Of a stretch of 64,000 bases of DNA, positions 56,205 through 62,503 are shown piece after piece. Position 1 is the first letter of the stretch. Each line of letters begins with the position of its first letter. The position numbers and the translations under genes were made by a program. Location: NCBI GenBank assembly GCA_019075905.1, contig JAGXAM010000016.1, forward strand, positions 1-64,000, in the 5' to 3' direction. The notes under the pieces were generated by a model. It saw nothing but the letters and a program-made list of their open reading frames with translations. It did no database searches and had not been told where the DNA came from. The stretch comes from Hyphomicrobiales bacterium. Lineage in GTDB: Bacteria > Pseudomonadota > Alphaproteobacteria > Rhizobiales > Beijerinckiaceae.

Positions 56205-59111
56205 TTACAGCCCGATACCTCGGCCTATGCCGAGGTCGATGCCGTGATTGAAGGCGAGTTCCAGCCCGAGGCGCCGGCCCGAGTCGATCCCGATGCCGAG
56301 GTCTCGCTTGTGGTTGGCGAGGATCGATTCAAGCTGCGGATCGCGCTCGAGGCTCTTCGCCATATCGCCCATCGCCGACCGCGTGGCCTTGTAGCCGGCC
56401 ATGTCACCCGCCTGATATTGGCGCTGGCTGGCCTGGCCGAGTTCTCGCCAGCGTTCCACGAAGCGGTCGGCTCGGCGCTGCGGATCGGTGCGCAGTTCGG
56501 TTTCGAGCTGTAGGGCGCGGACGGCGCTGCCAACCCGGCCGGTCGCCGCTTCCTGGGCGAGTTCCGGGTTCTTCTTGTAGGCGGCTTCAGCGTCGTGAGC
56601 GCCGTAGGGCCGCACCTCCTCGAAGGCTTTGCGGGCGTCCTGCAATTCCGTCACCTGCTCCGGGTTGGCCCTGCCGCCCCGCTCCTGCGTCTCGAAGATC
56701 GCATCCACGGCGCGGGCGTGGCGGACGAGCGCCTTGGTTCGGGCGCGGCGCAAAGCCTCCTCCGGGTCTGACGCCTTCTCCCTTTCCGGCTCCTGTCCGC
56801 CATTAGCGGGCGAGCGCAAGCCGTCGAACAGGCCGCGCACCCTCTCGGGAATCTGCCTGACGATCTCGACCACCCGCTCGCGGAAGGTGATGCCGCGCCG
56901 CTCGGCATAGCTCTGTGCCGGCTCGTAGTCCGTCGCCATGTCCTTGGCGCGGTCGCGCGACAGGGTGCGGACAAGCCGGTCCTGGCTGGCGAAGTCGTCG
57001 CGGCCGTAATGCAGCTCCATGCCGTCACGGTGGCGAGACAGAGCGACATAGCTGGCGTGAGCATCGAGGCCCGGTGTCGCGAGGACATGGGTGCGGTTCA
57101 CCGTCATGCCCTGCGCCTTGTGGATGGTCGCGGCATAGCCGTGGTCGATGCGATCGTAATCCTTGAGGTCGAACGCGACGCCGCGCCCGTCATCGGTGCG
57201 CACGGACATGGATCGCTCGCTGACCTCGACGATGGTCCCGAGCGTGCCGTTCTTGACGCCCAGGCCGCGCTCGTTCTGAAGGAACATGACGCGATCCCCA
57301 CTGGCGAAGCTGCGTTCGCCGCGATCGACCGTTAAGCGCACGTCATCGCCCAAATCGCCGGCTTCCCGCATCCGCTCGCGCGCCGCTTCGTTGAGTTCCC
57401 GCACCTCGGCATTGGTGTGGGTGAGAATGATGCGGCTCTGCTCCGGCGATGCCTGCCGGTCGCGGTCCCAGCGGTCGATCAGATCGCCGCGTGCCTGCTC
57501 GCGCGTTTCCGCGGCATGGACCATGCCGTGCGCGTCATAGGCATGGATCGCGTTGCCCGTCCGGCCGGTCGCCAGATCGCGCGTGGCGTCGCGCTGCCAG
57601 TCCTCCCGCTGGCGGCGCACCTCGCCGATCTCGGCACCGCCATGGCGTTCGTGAATGGAGCGGAACGCGGCGCCCGCCTCGATGGATTGCAGTTGCTGCG
57701 GATCGCCGACCAGCACCACCTTGGCGCCGGCCTCGGCGGCATGGGACAGCACGCGCTCCAACTGGCGCGTGCCGATCATACCCGCCTCGTCGATCACCAG
57801 CACATCGCGGGATGTGAGCGCGTCGCGGCCCTGGCCCCAACCATGTTCCAGGCTGGCGATGGTGCGCGACGCGATGCCCGAGCCGCTTTCGAGATTTTCG
57901 GCGGCGATGCCGGACAGCGCGACGCCCCGGACCTCATAGCCCGCCGCTTCCCAGGCTTCGCGCGCCACGCCCAGCATGGCACTCTTCCCCGTCCCAGCAT
58001 AGCCGACCACGACGCTGAGATCGCGCCCGTCCGTGACATGCGCCAACGCCTCGGCCTGCTCACCGGACAACACAAGGCCGCGCGCTTCCGCACGCGCCAG
58101 CGCCGCTTCGCGATCCCTGTCACCGACCCCATGGCGTTCCGTCTCGGCCATGAGTTCGGCGGCGCGGTGCAGGCGCTGCTCGGTCTCGATCATGTCGCGG
58201 GTGGTGAAGCGGTCCTCACCGCGTCCGTCCCCGCCGAGTTCGACCAGCTCGGGCGCGCTACGCATCGCGCCCATGACCGCGTTGAACTGCTCGATTCCGT
58301 CGCTGTGCCGGTGCGCGAACAGCGCCATGTCGCGCCGCGTGAAGGTCGATTGCTGGTGAGTGATCGCGTCGAGCGCGATGGAAGGATCGGCGATGACCCG
58401 TGCGCCGTTCTCGCGCGCGATCTCGCGGTGCATTTCGGCCCGGTCGGCGGCCTCGATCCCTTCGCCTTCGATCCGCTGCGCCGGCGCGCCGATCTGGCTT
58501 TGCGGCTCCAGCGCGATGCCCTGCGCCTCGAAGCTCCGATGGTCGATGCGCGCGTCGATGTCGAGTTCGGCCAGGCGTTCGTTGGCCAGCTCTGCCCAGC
58601 GTTCGCGCCAACGCTCGACCATCTCGGTACGGTTCCAGTCCCGCACCTTCGGGCCGAAACCGGCCTGGTCCACGGATCGCATGGTCAGCATGACATGGGC
58701 GTGGGGCTTGGCCGTCCCGTCCTCGGCCGTATCCCAATGCACATTGAGATCGGCGATCATGCCCTGATCGACGAACTCCGCCCGCACGAAGTCACGGGCG
58801 AGGTCGATGCCCTGGGCTTGCGTCACCTCGCGCGGCAGGGCGAACTCGACCTCGCGGGCAAGCTGGGCGTCCTTCCTCACCTCGAACGCCTCGACATCGT
58901 TCCAGAGCCGTTCACGGTCGCGCCATCGCTCGGGCGCATCCTCCGGGAGCATGACTTCGGAATGGACGACTCCGCGCTTGTTGGAGAAATCGTGGCTACG
59001 CTCAAGCCGGTCGTCGCGCAGCCGCGAGGCCGAGCGATAGGCGGCCGACGCCACCGCGCTGGAGCCGGCCTTGCGGCCGATGACCTTGACATGAAGATGA
59101 TAGATCGCCAT
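56205..59111 (-). CDS. traA: Ti-type conjugative relaxase/helicase TraA
   Basis: The 968-residue protein has a MobQ relaxase domain (about 1-220) with the nicking Tyr at 25 and metal-binding His125, His137 and His139 (HAHVMLTMR). It is followed by a RecD-like helicase with Walker A GYAGTGKS (370-377), VLVIDEAGMIGTRQLERVL and a UvrD_C-like end (HGYAATIHKAQGMTV). It nicks and unwinds oriT during transfer. It is shorter than pTi TraA (about 1100 residues). The C-terminus ends in a Gly/Ile repeat (LGIGRGIGL). Confidence 0.93.
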   Translation of the reverse strand: MAIYHLHVKVIGRKAGSSAVASAAYRSASRLRDDRLERSHDFSNKRGVVHSEVMLPEDAPERWRDRERLWNDVEAFEVRKDAQLAREVEFALPREVTQAQGIDLARDFVRAEFVDQGMIADLNVHWDTAEDGTAKPHAHVMLTMRSVDQAGFGPKVRDWNRTEMVERWRERWAELANERLAELDIDARIDHRSFEAQGIALEPQSQIGAPAQRIEGEGIEAADRAEMHREIARENGARVIADPSIALDAITHQQSTFTRRDMALFAHRHSDGIEQFNAVMGAMRSAPELVELGGDGRGEDRFTTRDMIETEQRLHRAAELMAETERHGVGDRDREAALARAEARGLVLSGEQAEALAHVTDGRDLSVVVGYAGTGKSAMLGVAREAWEAAGYEVRGVALSGIAAENLESGSGIASRTIASLEHGWGQGRDALTSRDVLVIDEAGMIGTRQLERVLSHAAEAGAKVVLVGDPQQLQSIEAGAAFRSIHERHGGAEIGEVRRQREDWQRDATRDLATGRTGNAIHAYDAHGMVHAAETREQARGDLIDRWDRDRQASPEQSRIILTHTNAEVRELNEAARERMREAGDLGDDVRLTVDRGERSFASGDRVMFLQNERGLGVKNGTLGTIVEVSERSMSVRTDDGRGVAFDLKDYDRIDHGYAATIHKAQGMTVNRTHVLATPGLDAHASYVALSRHRDGMELHYGRDDFASQDRLVRTLSRDRAKDMATDYEPAQSYAERRGITFRERVVEIVRQIPERVRGLFDGLRSPANGGQEPEREKASDPEEALRRARTKALVRHARAVDAIFETQERGGRANPEQVTELQDARKAFEEVRPYGAHDAEAAYKKNPELAQEAATGRVGSAVRALQLETELRTDPQRRADRFVERWRELGQASQRQYQAGDMAGYKATRSAMGDMAKSLERDPQLESILANHKRDLGIGIDSGRRLGLELAFNHGIDLGIGRGIGL

Positions 59112-59139
59112 CGCGATCCGAACATCATCACAGCGAAGC

Positions 59140-59171
59140 GCACGTCGGAACGACGTATAAGCGCGCCCTCG
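59140..59171 (+). other. oriT: Predicted origin of transfer (RSF1010/pTi type)
   Basis: Between divergent traA and traC lies an inverted repeat acgtcg-gaa-cgacgt (59142-59156), followed at once by ataagcgcgccct (59157-59169). MobQ oriTs have the same plan: a hairpin next to a nic region close to taa(g/t)tgcgccct. In Ti plasmids oriT also sits between traA and traC. The nick would fall near the end of the gcgccct stretch. Confidence 0.75.
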
Positions 59172-59282
59172 AAACTAATTTCTCGGGACTGCTCGCGCCG
59201 TTTCAGGCCGTCCCGGCAACCTTACAGCATTGGGGTAGGCGCTCAACTATCATCGCTCCATCGACCGCTTATGGAGACGATG

Positions 59283-59609
59283 ATGCGCAAGCCACGGGAC
59301 TTCGACACAGAACTGAAGTCGCTTGAAGACAAGGCACGGGACTTGAAAGCCCGCAAGGTGCAGCAGCTCGGCGAGTTGGTCATCTCGACCGGCGCCGATG
59401 CGATGACCGCCGACGAACTGGCGGGCGCGCTGATCGTGCTGGCCGAAACCAAAGACGCCGGGAAGAGGGAGGCATGGGCGAAACGCGGCGCCGCGTTCTT
59501 TCAGGGCCGGTCGCGGCGATCTGCATCGGTGCCTGACCGCGACGCTGGCGGCGCTCAACCGCAACCGGGCGGCCTGCAATCGGCATCAGGCGGCGCGGGC
59601 TCGGCATGA
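59283..59609 (+). CDS. traC: Conjugal transfer protein TraC
   Basis: The 108-residue protein resembles pTi TraC: MRKPRDFDTELKSLEDKARDLKARKVQQLGELVISTGADAMTADELAGALIVL, a coiled-coil front and a small helical domain. TraC assists relaxosome assembly. The ATG at 59283 was chosen for the GGAG site seven bases before it. A Ser/Gly/Gln-rich tail follows. traD begins one base after its stop. Confidence 0.82.
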   Translation: MRKPRDFDTELKSLEDKARDLKARKVQQLGELVISTGADAMTADELAGALIVLAETKDAGKREAWAKRGAAFFQGRSRRSASVPDRDAGGAQPQPGGLQSASGGAGSA

Positions 59610-59610
59610 C

Positions 59611-59829
59611 ATGCGCACCTGGCAGGTCGAACGCCGCAAGCGCACGCGGCATCTGATCGAACTCGGCGGCCTCGTCGTCAAAGCCGGGATCGCCGACCTG
59701 ACCGGCGACGACCGCGCCGTGATCTATGGCGCGCTGCTCTGGATGGCGGACAAGCTCCAAAGCGATGAGCGCGAGAAGGCGTTGGCGCTCTGGGCCGCGA
59801 AGGGAAAGCGGGCGTTCGACGATGATTGA
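59611..59829 (+). CDS. traD: Conjugal transfer protein TraD (small)
   Basis: The 72-residue protein matches the small pTi-type TraD: MRTWQVERRKRTRHLIELGGLVVKAG and IYGALLWMADKL. It is part of the relaxosome/transfer accessory set. In Ti plasmids traG (coupling protein) follows. Here no traG or other transfer gene follows before the AbiE module, so the transfer region is incomplete within the window. Confidence 0.85.
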   Translation: MRTWQVERRKRTRHLIELGGLVVKAGIADLTGDDRAVIYGALLWMADKLQSDEREKALALWAAKGKRAFDDD

Positions 59830-59932
59830 GCATTGCCCCGCCGAAGTTGGCGGATGCCGCCCACCGACATTGCAATGGTCCGGGCACGTTCAGAATCTCA
59901 GAATCCGCCGTCGAACGCATGGAGGCCATTCT

Positions 59933-60022
59933 TTTCGGGCGTCTCGGCTTCTCAAGGATCGCCTTTGGCGACCGCGCAGCGGCGCGCGTTCGCGCGCCCT
60001 TGACAAGCCGAGACGCCCGAAA
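59933..60022. repeat. 25-bp imperfect inverted repeat with GC-rich hairpin in the spacer
   Basis: The arm tttcgggcgtctcggctt (59933-59950, extended to 59957) is the reverse complement of aagccgagacgcccgaaa (60005-60022, extended from 59998). The outer 18 bases are perfect, and the extension has mismatches in the middle. The 40-base spacer contains gcgcgc-gttc-gcgcgc. It sits in the 311-base gap between traD and the AbiE toxin gene. I see no convincing gene in that gap. Confidence 0.8.
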
Positions 60023-60140
60023 TCACGCTCCGCCAAGCGATCGATGGCGAGGTGTCGTTCGCAGATCGGGTCGAGCATGGCCCATGAACGCAACGCGTGG
60101 GACGAGCCGTCCCGCCGATCCACCCTGAGGGGGCAGGGCT

Positions 60141-61001
60141 CTAGACGCCAAACCGCTCCCGCATTTCCCCGGCCTTCGCCCATTCGTCACCGGGTATCCG
60201 GTCGATCAGTTCCTTCATCACGCGGACAAACATGGCCTTGAGCGTCTCGTCGTTCAGCGCCCTGGCACGATCTGTCTGAAGCAGCGGGCGCATGTCGGTG
60301 AAGAAAGTTGGATTGGCGAGTTTCTGGAACATACGCTGCTGCGCCTCGGCCCTGGAAATCGTCACCTCTGCCTTTTCAAGATAGAGCCGGAAACATTCGA
60401 CGATCCGAACCGTGTTCAGCCCCTCGAACACGGTGAGCGCGTGATCGAGGTCGAACAGGTCGCGGCCCTTGTTGCGTTGAAGCAGCGCTCGCAATTTGGT
60501 CGCCAGCATTTCCTCCCGCGAGAAGGTCGGGATCGCCGCCTCGCCGGTGAACCACGGGTTCTCGACGCCGAATGGTATCTCGATGGGCGGATCGTAGGCT
60601 TCCCGCTCGCGCGTGTTGATTTCGACCTTGAGGTTGATGCGCGCATCGGCAGGCGCACCTTCCGCATCGACGCGAAAGCGGAGTTTCGGAGCGACGGGGC
60701 TTGGATCGGACTTTGCCTTGCCAAGCCACGGTTCCAGCACGGCACGAACACCGTCGAGGACCGGCCCAATCGGACCGGCGCTCGTCCGCACAAGGTCGAT
60801 GTCTTCCGAGTAGCGCAACGGTGCGGGGAAATGCAGTTTGTTAAGCGCCGTGCCGCCCCGGAAGCGCAGTTCGCCGCGCAGGAATGGATCGGAGAAGATG
60901 GCGACAAGCGCGCGGCTGATGATGAGGTCTTGCTCGACCTGCCGCTGGCTTGCCCACGGTGCGACGCGGCTCCAGGCGGTGATATAGTCCTGCGGGATCA
61001 T
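60141..61001 (-). CDS. abiEii: AbiEii/AbiGii-type nucleotidyltransferase toxin
   Basis: The 286-residue protein has the DUF1814 NTase core: FRGGTALNKLHF (48-57) and RYSEDIDLV with the catalytic DxD at 67-69. AbiEii toxins transfer nucleotides (reported for the related MenT toxins on tRNA) and cause growth arrest on phage infection. Its start overlaps the antitoxin stop by four bases (ATGA), the standard type IV operon order. Confidence 0.93.
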   Translation of the reverse strand: MIPQDYITAWSRVAPWASQRQVEQDLIISRALVAIFSDPFLRGELRFRGGTALNKLHFPAPLRYSEDIDLVRTSAGPIGPVLDGVRAVLEPWLGKAKSDPSPVAPKLRFRVDAEGAPADARINLKVEINTREREAYDPPIEIPFGVENPWFTGEAAIPTFSREEMLATKLRALLQRNKGRDLFDLDHALTVFEGLNTVRIVECFRLYLEKAEVTISRAEAQQRMFQKLANPTFFTDMRPLLQTDRARALNDETLKAMFVRVMKELIDRIPGDEWAKAGEMRERFGV

Positions 61002-61825
61002 TCGTCGATCTCCGGCGGTCGGCGAACAATCACGCGCCAGCGGTCATCGCGTTCGGACGGCGGCGGCGACAAATCGGGATCGCCCGCCTGTTTGGGATCG
61101 AGCTCGACCCACGGCAGCGGCCCGCGCGCCGACAACGCTGCGAACATCGGCTCCGCAATCTGCGGGCGTCCCAGCCTTCCGAGCAGATGCCCAAGGCGCT
61201 GCACGACCGCTTTCTCGAAAGCGCCCGACAGGGAGGCGAGCTTTTCCGGTTGCAGCCGTTCGGCAAGCTCGGAAAGCACCGTCGCAATGTTGTCCAGGCC
61301 CGCGCCGGATTGCGGGTAGCGTACCAGATCGAGCGCCGTGAGTTCCGGCGAGGACAGCTTCATATAGCCCGATTGCGTCTTGCGATCCTCGATCCCCGCC
61401 GCCACCGCCGCCATGTCCTTGCGGTAGGAAAAGACGATCCGCGTCCGTCCGGCCTCGATGTCGGGCAGGAGTTTGTCGGTGACGACCTGAAATTCCATGA
61501 CCGCCTGATGGGAAGCGCCGTGGGCCGCCGCCGCGGCCAGCAGCCCCACATAGTAGGGCCGTTTTTCGTGGCGCATCAGGGCGTCGATGTACCATTCGGG
61601 CGGCGGTGCTCCCGTCGTGGCGTGCTGTGGCGGTACGACCACGTAGAAGCCGCGCCGAGGCCGGATGAGCTGGCCGCGCCGCTGCAATCGCTCGGCGGCG
61701 TCAAGGAATGCGCCCCGACTGATGCCGATCTCCTTCTGCGCTTCATCCGCAGAAAAGACTCCCCGGCCCGCAGCAAGCAGGCCAGAAGCGTAGGAGGACA
61801 GGGCTGAGCGTTCGACTCGGATCAT
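60998..61825 (-). CDS. abiEi: AbiEi antitoxin/transcriptional repressor
   Basis: The 275-residue protein has an N-terminal winged-helix domain (about 10-65: GVFSADEAQKEIGISRGAFLDAAERLQRRGQLI) and the AbiEi core (GLLAAAAAHGASHQAVMEFQVVTDK; SSPELTALDLVRY). AbiEi neutralises AbiEii and represses its own promoter by binding inverted repeats. Its promoter region contains two such repeats (see 61831-61914). Encoded just upstream of the toxin. Confidence 0.93.
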   Translation of the reverse strand: MIRVERSALSSYASGLLAAGRGVFSADEAQKEIGISRGAFLDAAERLQRRGQLIRPRRGFYVVVPPQHATTGAPPPEWYIDALMRHEKRPYYVGLLAAAAAHGASHQAVMEFQVVTDKLLPDIEAGRTRIVFSYRKDMAAVAAGIEDRKTQSGYMKLSSPELTALDLVRYPQSGAGLDNIATVLSELAERLQPEKLASLSGAFEKAVVQRLGHLLGRLGRPQIAEPMFAALSARGPLPWVELDPKQAGDPDLSPPPSERDDRWRVIVRRPPEIDE

Positions 61826-61830
61826 ATCGC

Positions 61831-61914
61831 ATTATCCGCTCTCAGAGCGGAACGTTCAATATGATCCGATAATTTATCATCCATGTAAATCCGCTTTCAG
61901 TGCGGATTTTCCAA
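61831..61914 (-). promoter_or_regulatory. Duplicated promoter-operator of the abiE operon
   Basis: On the minus strand two similar units lie in series. The distal one has TTGGAA (61909-61914), 17 bases, and GATTTA (61886-61891). The proximal one has TTGAAC (61854-61859), 17 bases, and GATAAT (61831-61836). In each the spacer is filled by an inverted repeat tccgc-N7-gcgga (centres near 61843 and 61898, 55 bases apart), and each is preceded by atcatattg. This fits AbiEi autorepression. The proximal promoter would give an almost leaderless transcript. The remaining 61921-62302 stretch contains only the structures listed next and no convincing gene. Confidence 0.75.
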
Positions 61915-62008
61915 TATGATACTGCCACAGATCCAGCCCTCTCGCCTCGGTAAGCTGCAATCCGCCGGTTGGGACGCCGCTTTCCATTGAGGTCATCATC
62001 AGCAAAAT

Positions 62009-62033
62009 GGGGTGCAGCGCTGCGCTGCACCCC
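62009..62033. repeat. 11-bp perfect hairpin
   Basis: The arms ggggtgcagcg (62009-62019) and cgctgcacccc (62023-62033) have a 3-base loop. It lies between the divergent AbiE and RHH-zorA operons. There is no T-tract, so a terminator is doubtful. Confidence 0.7.
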
Positions 62034-62060
62034 TGCCCGTCGGCGAGACCGGGTAGCAAG

Positions 62061-62125
62061 GTCCAGGGCCGGCGGGGCCGCGGGGATACGGCCCCGAACG
62101 AGCGCCAAAGGCGCGATCCCTGGAC
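62061..62125. other. Three-way-junction-like structured element
   Basis: The outer arms gtccaggg (62061-62068) and ccctggac (62118-62125) enclose two inner hairpins: one from ggggccg (62074-62080) pairing with cggcccc (about 62089-62095), and gcgcc-aaa-ggcgc (62102-62114). The fold was judged by eye. It could be a structured RNA, a DNA recombination or replication site, or a dispersed palindromic element. Confidence 0.5.
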
Positions 62126-62252
62126 GCGCGAAGGCAGAGCCCCTGAGCACTTGGGAGCTTAACTGCGACGAGCTTGATCCAGACTGAACCGTATGCGGTC
62201 AGCTTTGATGAAGGGCCGGTTACGATTCTGGAGCCGGGGGATCAACCAACGA

Positions 62253-62281
62253 TTGCCCAATTCTGTCTGGGCATTTACTAT
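62253..62281 (+). promoter_or_regulatory. Candidate promoter with internal operator for the RHH-zorA operon
   Basis: TTGCCC (62253-62258), 17 bases, TACTAT (62276-62281). An inverted repeat TGCCCA-N8-TGGGCA (62254-62273) overlaps the -35 box and spacer. Transcription would start near 62288, just before the RHH start codon. Palindromes in this position are typical ribbon-helix-helix repressor sites. Confidence 0.5.
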
Positions 62282-62302
62282 ACGCCAGGAGACGGGGGTA
62301 TC

Positions 62303-62503
62303 GTGAAAGAACTGAAGACGGTTTCGGTGAGCTTTCGGGTCTCGCCTCGGTTCAAGCGAGCGCTCGAACTTGCGGCGGCATCCGTCAATCGGACTCAAAC
62401 CAACTTTCTTGAGACGCTGGTTTTCGAATACTGCGATGCGCATGGAATTAATATCGAACCGCCGCAGGGGGGCGCGCACATGGGGAGCCGAGAAAGCGAA
62501 TGA
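62303..62503 (+). CDS. Small ribbon-helix-helix protein, first gene of the zorA operon
   Basis: The 66-residue product from GTG 62303 reads as one RHH domain: strand TVSVSFRV, helix SPRFKRALELAAASV, turn NRT, helix QTNFLETLVFEYCDAHGI, then a polar tail. An AGGAGA site lies at 62287-62292. The frame continues upstream to a TTG at 62174, but the chosen start fits the promoter. Its stop overlaps the zorA start (ATGA). It is probably a DNA-binding regulator of the operon; it could also be a Zorya accessory protein. Confidence 0.7.
   Translation: MKELKTVSVSFRVSPRFKRALELAAASVNRTQTNFLETLVFEYCDAHGINIEPPQGGAHMGSRESE

Noticed and set aside
57417-59609. 730-codon plus-strand frame ending in traC
   Set aside because: Its first part is antisense to traA, with composition typical of a shadow frame; only the last 108 codons are TraC-like.
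59726-60241. 171-codon plus-strand frame after traD
   Set aside because: Arg/Ser-rich, overlaps traD and the AbiE toxin gene and crosses the inverted repeat; no motif supports it.
61842-62150. 102-codon minus-strand frame in the AbiE-Zorya gap
   Set aside because: It runs through the duplicated operators and hairpins and resembles no family; the repeats explain the open frame.
62174-62302. TTG-initiated extension of the RHH protein
   Set aside because: The region contains a plausible promoter and operator, and the RHH fold starts after GTG 62303.
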